From Mytilus trossulus (Eukaryota; Mollusca; Bivalvia; Mytilida; Mytilidae), in the NCBI RefSeq assembly GCF_036588685.1, contig NW_026963311.1:1116001-1180000 (forward strand): a DNA stretch of 64,000 nt. Direction: 5' to 3'. A program made the translations under genes and the position numbers. This document shows, piece by piece, positions 23,608-34,989 of the stretch (positions are counted from its first letter, which is position 1; each line of letters opens with the position of its first letter). Under the pieces are notes generated by a model. That model made no database searches. It was given only the letters and a program-made list of their open reading frames with translations, and was not told where the DNA came from.

Positions 23608-26600
23608 GTTATATTTTTAATAACAATACTTTATCTTTGTATTTTTTTTACTATAAAGCATGTTCAAGGGAAGTTCAGTCCAAAGGACAAATTATTTAAT
23701 TATCTTAAGTTAACTTAAGATTAACTATATTTTGTGATGCAGAACAGTCTTATATTACAACTCTAGCTTCCCATGTATGGTTTCTCGGTGCATGTTTCTT
23801 TTTAAATTTTAATACCAAAACATTCACTAAATATTATAATGGATGATGGAAGAACATCATTCACAAATATCAGTCAGAGGTCAGACATAAACAAGTTGAT
23901 TTTTGTTTTGGACTTAAAGAAGTCAAAACATGTATCTATCATAAAAATGTGTTTTCAATTTAAGACTCATCTAAGTCAGAAAATGACAGACTTGTTTTAA
24001 AAGGTCTATTTAATATGTTGATGAACAAACATAATTTGACTTGGTGGCCTAAACACCACCTACATGTATGACAACAAAAACCTGTCTAAGAGTTCACAAG
24101 GACTTGAGCTATCTATATTTAATTATGTAATTGAACATCCTTACTAAACACCTCATTAAGTGTGGTTCCAGGTGGTTGCATTGTAAGGTTAATTAACATT
24201 ATCTTTGATTTTTTTACTCTCATTTTTCTTTAGAAGACAAAGCATTGTCTTTCAATGTTGTCATTATTTGATTTAGATGCATGACCTTTTTATGAATATG
24301 TATGGGACTTGAAATAAACCAATTTTGATAACTTTTCGAATTGTAGGAGTCCATATTTGCAACTTTTTGATTCTGGTCAATTATTTCTTGGACTTATATT
24401 GGACTTATTATAGTTGTATATTGTCTTGCATTTAAATTAGACAACTCAGACAAATCCTAAAATTTTCAAATTTAGACCTCTATGAGTCAAAAGCAGATTC
24501 AGACTTATTAATATCTGAGCTCTGACTGAATATAAATCAAAATGTAGACATCTTTCCAAGATGTCTGCATTTTGATTTAAATTCGTTACTTACACATCAT
24601 TTGCACATTCAGGTATTTCACATCCAATCTAGATCTTTTATGGTAATACATGTGTACTATACAAATCACTAGAATTTCGTTATTCCTCAAAAGCTATATG
24701 TTTTCCCTTTCAAACATTCCATAATTTTGTAGTGGCAGTTTAAATTTCCTGTCCCTATACATGTATTTAGGTTGACTCCTACCTTGCAGAACCTGCAGCC
24801 TATTGTATTTATTGTTAACTTGTCTTGTCTTAGAAATTATAGGTCACCGTACAGCCTTCAACAATGAGCAAAGCCCATACCGCATATAGTCAGATATAAA
24901 AGGCCCGTATGTATGCATTGGCCACAGGTACTTAAAATAATTTATTGTTATTAAGAAAATACATGCAAAGTAAAATGGCTGTCAACCAATCAAAATCCAC
25001 AACATTGTTATACGACCGCAAATTTTGAAAAAATTTTCGTCGTATATTGCTATCACGTTGGCGTCGTCGTCTGCGTCGTCGTAGTCGTCGTCCGAATACT
25101 TTTAGTTTTCGCACTCTAACTTTAGTAAAAGTGAATAGAAATCTATGAAATTTTAAGACAAGGTTTATGACCATAAAAGGAAGACTGGTATTGATTTTGG
25201 GAGTTTTGGTCCCAACATTTTAGGAATTAGGGGCCAAAAAGGGCCCAAATAAGCATTTTCTTGGTTTTCGCACAGTAACTTTAGTTTAAGTTAATAGAAA
25301 TCTATGAAATTTTGACACAAGGTTTATGACCACAAAAGGAAGGTTAGGATTGATTTTGGGAGTTTTGGTTCTAACAGTTTAGGAATTAGGGGCCAAAAAA
25401 AGGGCCCAAATAAGCATTATTCTTGGTTTTCGCACAATAACTTTAGTTAAAGTAAATAGAAATCAATGAAATTTAAACACAATGTTTATGACTACAAAAG
25501 GAAGGATGGTTTTGATTTTGGGATTTTCGGTCCCAACAGTTTAGGAATTAGGGGCCGAAAAGGGACCCAAATAAGCATTTTTCTTGGTTTTCGCACCATA
25601 GCGTTAGAATAAGTAAATAGAAATCTATGAAATTTAAACACAAGGTTTATGACTATAAAAGGAAGGTTGGTATTGATTTTGGGAGTTTTGGTCCCAACAG
25701 TTAAGGAAAAAGGGGCCCAAAGGGTCCAAAATTAAACTTTGTTTGATTTCATCAAAATTGAATAATTGGGGTTCTTTAATATGCCGAATCTAACTGTGTA
25801 TGTAGATTCTTAATTTTTGGTCCCGTTTTCAAATTGGTCTACATTAAGGTCCAAAGGGTCCAAAATTAAATTTAGTTTGATTTTAACAAAAATTGAAACC
25901 TTGGAGTTCTTTGATATGCTGAATCTAAAAATGTACTTAGATTTTTGATTATTGGCCCAGTTTTCAAGTTGGCCCAAATCGAGGTCCAAAATTTAACATT
26001 GTTTGATTTCATCAAAAATTGAATAATTGGGGTTCTTTGATATGCCAAATCTAACTGTGTATGTAGATTCTTAATTTTTGGTCCAGTTTTAAAATTGGTC
26101 TAAATTAAAGTGCAAAGGGTCCAAAATTAAACTAAGTTTGATTTTAACAAAAATTAAATTCTTGGGCCTCTTTGATATGCTGAATCTAAACATGTACTTA
26201 GATTTTTGATTATGGGCCCAGTTTTCAAGTTGGTCCAAATCAGGATCTAAAATTATTATATTAAGTATTGTGCAATAGCAAGTCTTTTCAATTGCTCAGT
26301 ATTGTGCAATGGCAAGAAATATCTAATTTCACAATATTGTGAAATAGCAAATTTTTTTTTAATTAAGAGTTATCTTTCTTTGTCAAGTATAGTAAGCAAG
26401 AAATATCTGCAAGAATTTTTTTTAATTGGAGTTATCTTTCTTTGTCCAGAATCAACTTAAATCTTTGTTATATACAATATACAATGTATATTCACTTTTT
26501 ACTACCAACTGATAAATTTAAATAATCTTTACCATTCAGTGATAACAAGCAGTTTTTTTACATCTTAATATTTTATGATGTATTTAAATGAGTAGTTATT

Positions 26601-28887
26601 GTTGCAAACTCCATTAGAATATTTTAATTGAAATTAGTTTTGGAATAAGGGAAAGGGGGATGTGATTAAAAAATTGGGTTCAATTTTTCTCATTTGAAAT
26701 TTCATAAATAAAAAGAAAATTTCTTCAAACATTTTTTTGAGAGGATCAATATTCAACAGCATAGTGAATTGCTCTAAGAGAAAACAAAAATTTTAAGTTC
26801 ATTTGAATACATTCATTCTGTGTCAGAAACCTATGCTGTGTCAACTATTTAATCACAATCCAAATTTAGAGCGGAATCCAGCTTGAATGTTGTGTCCATA
26901 CTTGCCCCAACCGTTCAGGGTTCAACCTCTGCGGTCGTATAAAGCTACGCCCTGCGGAGCATCTGGTATATTTAATGAGAGTAACTTAGTTGGTGAAATT
27001 TTTTTAAACTGTTTGAATTAAGTTGAGTGTAGGATAAAAAACTATCCCAAACAACTGATTAGTGTTTAAAATCATTTATCATTTTTATGTCACTTTATAA
27101 TACACTACCTTATAAATATATTGTTTGATATTGTAGTTGAGGAACCAGTCATGCAGAGCCAAAGCAACACAGAAAAAGAAGCAAATGATGAAGAAATCAC
27201 AGGAAACATATTACATGATTGTGATATATGTGGTAAACAATATACATCTAATTATCAGTTCAAGTTACACATGCGACATCATGCTGGAATGAAAGTTTAC
27301 ACTTGTGAAGTGTGTGGTTTTGCCGTTTTAAGGAAAAATGCTTTGGAAATACACATGAGAACTCATACTGGTGATAAACCTTATCAGTGTGAAAAATGTG
27401 GAAAAGGGTTTAAAGAAAAAGATCATGTGTTGAGGCACATGATAACACATTCTGATGATAGACCCTTTGTTTGTGACATATGTGGTAAAACATTTAAGCA
27501 TATTCAAAACTTAAAAAAACATGTAAAACAACATGCAAGTGCCAACCCTTACAAATGTGATGTGTGTTGTAAAGGGTTTAGTCAGGCTGTTGAGTTAGAG
27601 GAACACATGAGAACACACCCCGCCCATGATGGTCCTTTTAAATGTAATGTGTGTTATAAAGTGTTTAGTCAGCATTTTGATTTAGAGGAACACATGAAAA
27701 CAGACCCTGACGGTGATGGTCCGTATAAATGTTATGTATGTTGTAAAGAATTTGAACGGAGTGAGCAATTACAGATCCACTTAAGAGTGATGCATAAATG
27801 CATTAAGTGTGGAGAAGTGTTTAAAACTTCAGCTCTCTTAAAGATACACAAGAAAATACATGTTGGTGAAAAATGCTTTGTATGCAGCATATGCGGTACA
27901 GCCTTTAAGGAGAAGGCAACCTTACAAAAACATTTTACTAGACATTCTGATGAAAAACCTTTTAAATGTGATGTATGTGATAGATGCTTTAGGCTGGATA
28001 AACTCCTAAAAACGCACTTGAAAGTACATACAGGTGATAGGGCTCAATTTATATGTAATGTATGTGGTAAAGTGTTTATTAAGAGGTGTTCCTTAAAGGA
28101 GCACATGATACTACACAGTGGTGAAAAACCATATAAATGTGAAACATGTGGTGATACATTTAGTCAGAATAGAAGTTTAAAAGGACACTTGAGAAAGCAT
28201 AAACTTTATAAATGTGATGTATGTGGTAAAGAGTATAGTCAAAGTCATAGTTTAGCAAATCATGTCATGACTCACACGGGTGAAAGTCCATATAGATGTA
28301 TTGTCTGTGATAAAGGTTTTATTGTTAAAGCAGCCCTTCAAAAACACATGAGAAAACACTCACAGGATCATGATGATAGACCTTACAAATGTGGAGAGTG
28401 TGGGAAGGGATTTACAGGGCCTTATTTTTTAGAGACACACTTGAGGTCCCATACGGGGGATAAACCTTATAATTGTGATATATGTGGTAAATATTTTATT
28501 TGTACAAGTAGTCTTAACACACATACACAGAGATTACATACTGCAGTCAAACCTTTAAATCCTGATATATCTGGTGAAAATTTGAGTTCTTCAACTAATC
28601 TTAATCTACAAACTACTTACCATGCTGACAAACATCATAAATGTGATATTTGTGGTAAAAGGTTCCGTATGCCAAGCATTTTAAAAATACACATGATCAC
28701 ACACACAGGTGAGAGGCCATATAAATGTGAAATATGTTGTAAAGGACTCTGTACTTCAACCAGCTTAAAAAAGCATATGAAATTACATACTGACCCAACC
28801 AAGATAAAAAGGCACATGAGATTACTCATCGATGCAGCCGACATGAGAAAGCACATGAAATTACACATTGACACAACCAACTTATAA
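23553..28887 (+). CDS. C2H2 zinc-finger protein, 2 coding exons, 601 aa, about 18 fingers
   Basis: Coding 23553-23607 joined to 27137-28887. The first exon supplies Met plus an acidic/lysine N-terminus (EGSVGEKIKQEEQE) and ends TCA-G|gt; the acceptor ttgtag completes Val19. The upstream ATG is preferred over reading the ORF from TTG at 27121, because that codon lies in intron sequence just before the acceptor. From about residue 47 there are 18 units of the form CxxC-x12-H-x3/4-H with TGEKPY-type linkers. Finger 6 has Asp for its last His, and one unit between fingers 16 and 17 has lost both cysteines. Known: poly-C2H2 arrays bind DNA, and many are lineage-expanded transcriptional regulators in molluscs. 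No KRAB, BTB or SCAN domain is seen. Nuclear location is inferred. The 3.5-kb intron holds a 2-kb repeat element. Confidence 0.95.
24830..24912 (-). repeat. Retroelement 3'-tail copy in the zinc-finger intron
   Basis: AGGTCACCGTACAGCCTTCA, ACAATGAGCAAAGCCCATAC and CGCATATAGTCAG are the reverse-strand tail motif. Confidence 0.75.
25009..26967 (+). mobile_element. 2-kb composite repeat element, copy 1 (zinc-finger intron)
   Basis: Starts TATACGACCGCAAATTTT and ends TGCGGTCGTATAAAGC then CCTGCGGAGCATCTGGT. A 13-bp inverted pair TTATACGACCGCA/TGCGGTCGTATAA lies near the two ends. The interior has three tandem blocks: about four ~160-bp units with GGTTTTCGCAC, AGGTTTATGACCA and GGAATTAGGGGCC; about four ~140-bp units with CCAAAGGGTCCAAAATTAA and GGGGTTCTTTGATATGC; and short TTGTGCAATAGCAA units. 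No ORF of substance. The minus-strand Arg-rich ORF at its start is (GTC)n read through. Confidence 0.88.
27137..28887 (+). CDS. Zinc-finger gene, finger-array exon
   Basis: One large exon carries all fingers, the usual arrangement for poly-C2H2 genes. It starts after ttgtag and ends at TAA 28885-28887. The last 36 residues are not fingers: they are 13-residue units of the type KHMKLHxDxTN read from a 39-bp DNA repeat that continues past the stop. Confidence 0.95.
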
Positions 28888-29092
28888 AAAGCACATGAGA
28901 TATCTAACTGACCCAACAAACTTAAGAAAGCACATGAAATTACTCACTAATGCAACCAACTAAAGAAAGCACATGAAATTACTCACTGATGCAACCAACT
29001 AAAGAAAGCACATGAGATTTTTCACTGACACAACTAATTTAAGAAAGCGCATGATGTTGCTCACTGATGCAACCAACTTAAGAAACCATTCA
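28765..29092 (+). repeat. 39-40-bp minisatellite spanning the zinc-finger stop codon
   Basis: About nine units built on AAGAAAGCACATGAGATTAC plus CACTGATGCAACCAACT. The first three are coding, extend the last finger and are 39 bp, so in frame. The fourth reads TTATAAAAAGCAC instead of TTAAGAAAGCAC and creates the TAA stop; the remaining units lie in the 3' UTR. Confidence 0.85.
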
Positions 29093-29620
29093 TGATTATA
29101 AACTGACAAGACATCTTTGAGATGTGATTTACTTTTTGATAAAGGATAATTAGGCAACTCACATTTGAGACCACTAAGACCTTGATTAATATGATACCAT
29201 TAGGATATTCGTTATAAGGTTTGACTAAAACATTACAAACACTAGCATGATTGTACACTGATCACAACACACAGTATTCTTTTCAACATAATATATTCCA
29301 CCTGATATGTTTTCTTGAATCCTCTCCCCTTTTTAAAAAAAAATATTGGATCTGCCCCTGAATAGGACACATTGAAATCTGCATTTATGTAAAGCTTTTA
29401 TTTTACCTCACTTGTTTTAAGAAAAATGTTTGTTATAGTCCGAAAAACCTGAATCTCACAGATGTGCTTTACATGCACAGCCAAGTTTGAAACATGTGAT
29501 ATATTGACTTAACGTTAAGCAGCTTTTGTATGAGAGAAATTAATACTACACTTTAACTATGTATTATTTATGTAAGTAAATGATGTTCAAATTACTTTTT
29601 TTGTCGTAACATTGTTTGAA

Positions 29621-29626
29621 AATAAA
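29621..29626 (+). terminator. Candidate AATAAA polyadenylation signal of the zinc-finger gene
   Basis: AATAAA about 730 nt after the stop codon, the first clear hexamer downstream of the minisatellite. Position is the only support. Confidence 0.45.
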
Positions 29627-29764
29627 TGTATAAACAAGTCATTTTGTTACTCAAAATAATGTATCTATAAAAATGGCAATTATATATACAGTATTTCAGA
29701 TTTTTTTTAAATTTCATGTACATTTAGAATAAGCTGTACTTCATTTGAATATTTAACAGATCAC

Positions 29765-29850
29765 AACTCGGTGCTGCTTTATACAATCGCAGAGGTCTAA
29801 CCATGAACATTTGGTTCAAATGTGAACACTACATTCCAGCTTAATTTATT
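29765..29850 (-). repeat. Terminal relic of the 2-kb composite repeat
   Basis: GCTGCTTTATACAATCGCAG, AGGT-TAACC and ACACTACATTCCAGCTTAA match the end of the element at 41810-41900 with many changes. Confidence 0.65.
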
Positions 29851-29914
29851 ACAGCTCATTCTAAATATCAAACAAAGACCTTTGATTTCGTTATACTACA
29901 TACATGTTGTAGAA

Positions 29915-30695
29915 CGGTGCATTACATTTGCACACATTACCATTACATTTGCGCGCAAAAATCATTACATTTGTGCGCAGATTTTGTTTACATTTGCGCG
30001 CATTTTTGGGGGGTGAATCAGGTAAAATACAGGTTATAATGCTTATTTATTTATTAATTTGTTCAATTATTTACAAGTATATCAGTCATGTCAGTACCAA
30101 TTCCGTTAATTTAAGTATGTTGTCTCTTTGACACATTCCCCATTTCCATTCTTTATGTTATCATAAGGCAAATGTAAGGCACCTATTTTGAAAGAATTTA
30201 ATCAGTATTTTTTAGGGGAAATACAAGTAATAATGCTTATTTATTTATTGATTTGTTCAAATATTTACAAGTAGCAGTACCCCTTTCGTTAGTATATGTC
30301 TCATAAGGCAGGGAAAAAAGAGATAATACCGCAGATGTGTTTCGATTTTCAGATACAATTCAATAAGCCAATGGTGTATCCAAAATTTAAAGAAAATCCG
30401 TGACATAGTCCATGCATTGCAACTTGACCTCAAGCTATAACGGGGTTATACTTGGTTTTAGAATTCAATATGAACAGTAAATAATTTGATAAACAAACTA
30501 TTTTCAAAATTAATAATTGATAGTCACATCCGTTATGAAAAATACAAAAAAATATAGTTATTTATAACTTAATATAATTTGTAATTATATTTTACTGGAG
30601 ATTACCTTTAAAATAAATGCGCGCAAATGTAATCAAAAGCTGCGCGCAAACGTAAAATATTGTAATCCTTAATTACGCGCAATCGTAGTGTGCCC
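29915..30695. mobile_element. MITE-like element with TTTGCGCGCA motif arrays and 8-bp TTGTAGAA duplication
   Basis: TTGTAGAA directly flanks both ends (29907-29914, 30696-30703). The left end CGGTGCATTACATTTGC and inverted right end GGGCACACTACGATTGC are imperfect TIRs. Each end carries repeated ACATTTGCGCGCA blocks in opposite orientation. An internal direct repeat with AATGCTTATTTATTTATT and GTTCAA-TATTTACAAGTA occurs at about 30038 and 30231. 781 bp. An 8-bp duplication is typical of hAT-like transposition, but the termini are not classic. Confidence 0.8.
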
Positions 30696-31205
30696 TTGTA
30701 GAAAGTAAATATTTTAATTTGATAGCAAAAAGAAGCCAGATCATTTAATGTAATATTCGGAGTTTCGTTAATATATGACCTTCCAGAACAAGAAATTAGA
30801 GAGAAAAAAAACCAGAAACAAGCTTTTTAGATTTATACTTTGGATACCTATCATTTGACTTAAGCGGTCATATCAGTACCAGAATCCATGACAAACGAAA
30901 CGATTTTTATTTTGAAATAATTAATCCCCCCAGAAGCAATATACATGTAACAACTTCACTCGAATATGTGATCAACAGTTCTAAACTCATTCGGCGTTCA
31001 AGGGCTTGCAGCTGCAACCCAAGACTTTCTAAAAACGCCACAAGTGTCTGACAAATATTACAAATTTAAGTAGGACCTTAGTCCTTGGTATTGTGTCAGG
31101 TAATGTTAATGTGGAAGATTTTGATAGTGTTATGATTTATTGGGTACAAAATTTAAAAAAAAAATCGAGCGGCTTAGGAAGTGCTACGAATTTACATTTT
31201 ATGAA

Positions 31206-31868
31206 TGTTACATTTTATGCAGTTATATATCTTCCGATATATCTATGAGTTTTCCCCATATGATCTTTTTATAGTTGAAAACGGCGTAAAAAATCATCCC
31301 TTTATCCTTGTTGGCTATACGACGCTTTATCTGGCTGTACAGTTATTGATAGGGTTCTCTCTTCGAAGTCCGCGCCGCTTATATAAGTAGTGGGTAGCTA
31401 TTCAGTTCCAGTTGTCATTCAATTTGTACAGTAAACAGCAGACAGTTGGAAAGGAAATAGTTTATAGCAGGCAGAAGGTTTAGTTTAAATGAAGTACTTT
31501 AAATTGTTTTCTTACTATACTTTTGTACATTTAGGTTTCAGCAGATGGAGTTTTCTAGACCGGTTCCATACACTGAGGTTACAAACTAGTGCCGTACATT
31601 GAGGTTTCATACATCGAAGGTTAGGCCAATAGTTCCAAACAGTTGGTTAAAACATGTATCAGACTGAAAGGATTTTAAACAGTTTTTATTTTCAGGTTCG
31701 GGTTAGGTTGATAGGTGTTGATCATTTCATGTAGTATATGTTTTATATTAGGTAGTGATAGCGTAAACTGTTTGACTTAAGAATTTTTGAGTTGCTTTTC
31801 AAATCCCGGGAAACTGGTACGAACTCCGGGATAAAAGTATCCAAATGTCCCTAAGGGTACACGTTACA
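31206..31868 (+). repeat. 5' LTR of a degraded Gypsy-type retrotransposon
   Basis: Starts TGTTACATTT and ends ACACGTTACA. It aligns with 33740-34711 over CTATGAGTTTT(C)CCCATATG, AAAATCATCCCTTTAT, TATAGCAGGCAG-AG and CTGGTAC(G/A)AAC(T)CC. Divergence between the LTRs is large, so the insertion is old. Confidence 0.75.
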
Positions 31869-31870
31869 AA

Positions 31871-31888
31871 TGGTGGCAGCGGTGGGAT
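31871..31888 (+). other. Putative primer-binding site of the LTR element
   Basis: TGGTGGCAGCGGTGGGAT begins two bases after the 5' LTR, the position and style of a Gypsy PBS. The priming tRNA was not determined. Confidence 0.6.
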
Positions 31889-32489
31889 TTGTCGAGCATT
31901 TAGTACGTACTTGTATTTTGTAATGAATTCATATAGGAACGATAGTGTTTTATATGATCCCGACATTAGTTTAACTGAGGAACAGTTAGTGCCCAGGAAA
32001 TATCTGTATGACATTGCTGAATGCCATGGGGAAAATATCTGTATGTGAAAGATGAAAATTTATTTTGTCATGTTGAAACATCCGCACAGTTTTAAGACAT
32101 AGTGATTCGGTGTTGGTTTGAGACATGCGTTCCGAACAGTGGTCAAAACAAACACTCCCCGAATTTTGAAAAAATAATGTTAGTAGTATTGTAAACGGGA
32201 TTGGGAGCAAGATTTTGATCTCGGTCAGGTTTGGAACATCAACACCTGCTGTGGAATATAACAAACGTCGAAATCTTGTTTTGACCAATTGCAATTACCA
32301 ATTAGTGACAAATCGGTCACAAAAAGAGCAAGTTACACTGGTTTAACTCGTGGTACTGGGTTTTATTGAGATAAACAATTCTATCTTAACAAAAATAAAA
32401 CATAGATTCCTAAGTTAAGACTGCTACCTATAATTTGAAAGGCCCTTGACCTGACTTTAGGTCACATGTTCCCGAATTATATATATTAA

Positions 32490-33120
32490 ATGGACAAAAA
32501 GAAAAGTATGTGTTTGGTCATTCCTCTCAACGGTCAGACTCAAGGTGATTTGGGTAACTTAACCCAGGAGTCTAGACAAGATTTCAAAGAACAGGTTAAG
32601 GCATTAGCAACGGTTTTTTCCCCCATTCTAACCAAATAGACCTAGAGCTGTACAGAACACAGTTCAGAGAGAGACACCAGAAGCTGTAGAGAACTTGCTT
32701 GAGTTAGGTCAAGAAATAAGAAGATTAACTAAATTTGCGTATGCAATTGCACCAAATGAAGTGTGGGAAACTTTGGCAAAAGAACAGTTTATAGACTCGT
32801 TAATCGATTCTGATATAAGGCTCTGAAAAAAAACAGGCACGACCTACTGATCTAAATGACATGCAGTTGAGCTAGACTTTCAACAAAGCCGAAGGATTGA
32901 AGGTCAGGGATTTTTACAAACAACGTTTGAAAATACATACAGTGCTGACAGCATGACACGTCAACTTTTAAAAACCATGTCGGAGACCCTTATAGAGTAA
33001 TTTGAAACACAACAATAAATGTTAGAAGCAGGGTGGAGCCCCACAGCCGTTACCATTTAGGTGTTTTGGTTGTGACGAGGTAGACCACAGAGCATTTAAT
33101 TGTCCTACTTATCCAAACTT
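32490..33120 (+). pseudogene. Gag remnant of the Gypsy-type element
   Basis: Broken by several stops and frameshifts. Recognisable pieces: an N-terminal ATG segment at 32490-32639; LYRTQFRERHQKL; IRRLTKFAYAIAPNE; ETLAKEQFIDSLIDSDIRL; and a CX2C-X4-H-X4-C nucleic-acid knuckle at 33062-33103 (Cys-Phe-Gly-Cys ... His ... Cys). These are the order and spacing of Gypsy-group Gag in molluscs. No protease, RT, RNase H or integrase follows before the 3' LTR, so pol has been lost. Confidence 0.8.
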
Positions 33121-33739
33121 TCAATAATAATATACTAGTAACAGTAATATATTCAGAACCCAGTATCAGAACAAACCGAAAACAAGGTATTACGACTTTT
33201 AAGAGAACTAATAAAGCATTAGTAGGTAGGGCTCTTGTTGAAAGGAAGGTAGGTGTTTCAGATAGGGGATAAGATGATATTGATCATAATGATCCTGGAA
33301 ACCTTATAGAAAATATGTCTAATTACAGTAGCAGTTCAAATTTGGATACCTCGGTTGATTCAAATAACGATGGGCAAGTACAGAGGGATCAGTTATAAAT
33401 AAGGATGAGGAGAAGGAAGCAGCTTCTCATTATAAGGTATATTTTTAAAAAGACACATCACAACAGTAACAAGGTATATAGATCATACGCTGGAGTACAC
33501 AAAGAGTGACACTGCAGCAAGGCAAATGTGTGTCCCATGCCATTACCAGTGTTGGCACCAACGAAGGAAAATCTCAGTCCTTCATACGAGGGTACAATAT
33601 TGAGAATGAAGCGAGTAGAAATTAAATTGAAAGTCATAAAACAGAAGTGTGTTACAGAAGAAAAAGCTACACAAACCAACATGGCAAAAGAAAGGATAAT
33701 GATTTATTGAGTTCAAAATTTTAAATTGAAGTTTAAGGA

Positions 33740-34711
33740 TGTTATAATATTGCTACAGCTACAAAATGTATATATTTTCCGATGTCTATGAGTTTTTCCC
33801 ATATGATCTTTTTAATGTTCAAAACGGCATAAAAATCATCCCTTTATTCTCGAATAGGTTGATATAAGAGTCTTTACTTGTACAGTTGTTCCTAGTATGC
33901 CTCTTTCGAGGTCCGAGCTACTGGTATATAATTATCTCGGGTAGCTTTTCAGTTCAAGTTGATATTGGTACCGAAGATCGCAGACAGTGACCATCGGAAA
34001 GTTTGGAAATGAAGTAGTTTACAGCAGGCAGTAGATTTAGTTTAAGAGAAGTGAAAGGCTTGGAACCTGCTGACAGTATACAGAAAGGCTGAGAAAGTTG
34101 GTTCGGTACAGATTGTTCAAACAGGGATGTTACTAAGGTTTCGCGTCTTACATCTCTCACTCTTTCAGTAAAAAGTAAAATAAAAAATTACTGAACTCTG
34201 AAGAAAATTCAAAACGCAAAATCAAAAAATAAAGCAAATCAAACGAATGGTGCGTGAACAAAATGTCACAAAGAGAGGTACAAAACCAACACGAACCCCA
34301 TAAAAATGGGGGTAATTTCAGGTACCCCAGAATGGTTAGCAGATCTTACTCCATATGTAGCACCTGTCGTGTTGCTTATGTTATTACAAAGCCGGTAAAT
34401 AGTCTAATTCGGTAGGTCACATTCGTGAAAAGGGAACGGGTAATCATATGTATAACGGATATTCCATAACGGTCAACATACTCATGATGGCGTCCGTATA
34501 ATTTACGAGGTGATGATTTCAACTTCATGAGTTGAGTGTTTTCTAACATACCACCTCTTCGTGCTACCCTGTTGGTCCGACAGTTATAGGCATGTTTGAT
34601 TAACAAAGTTTCATACGAATGGAATTTTTTAAATGATCTGCAAATCTCAAGAAACTGGTACAAACCCGGGGATAAAAGTATTAAAACGTCCCCGCTCGGT
34701 TACACGTTACA
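33740..34711 (+). repeat. 3' LTR of the Gypsy-type element, interrupted by a retroelement fragment
   Basis: The left part (33740-34165) matches the 5' LTR up to the GCAGGCAG region. The right part resumes at about 34645 with AAACTGGTACAAACCC and ends CACGTTACA. The interval between is the inserted RT-element 3' end. Confidence 0.7.
34200..34640 (-). mobile_element. 3' end of a Penelope-like RT element inserted in the LTR
   Basis: The minus frame reads LKSSPRKLYGRHHEYVDRYG, colinear with LKSSLRKFYGRHHELVDRYG encoded at 3540-3600, followed by the same downstream non-coding sequence (GACCTACCGAATTAGACTAT, GGAGTA-GATCTGCTAACC). A second, independently inserted copy of the family at 2969. Confidence 0.8.
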
Positions 34712-34989
34712 CAAGCATAAACAAAGGTTTATGTCAAAGAAGGATCGTTCTTTTTCTTATTAAACCGTTCATCGGAAGCCAAATTCAAGTATTCCGTATT
34801 AATATAACTTCATAAAAACATGACGGGCTTGGAGTATAGATAGTAGGATTCTGATGATGTTTATCTAAGTACCGTTTAATTTGTGTTATAGTGTTCTGTT
34901 TGTTCAAAGTTTCATATTTGCTTCTCTGCTGTTTAGTCCGTTTTGTGGTTATATATATTTGGCGTGGCTCGGTATTTATACAACTCGCC

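Noticed and set aside
24932..25174. Arg-rich 80-codon ORF on the minus strand
   Set aside because: It is the (GTC)n-type run at the start of the 2-kb repeat read on the other strand; the same run is at 43781-43819 in copy 2.
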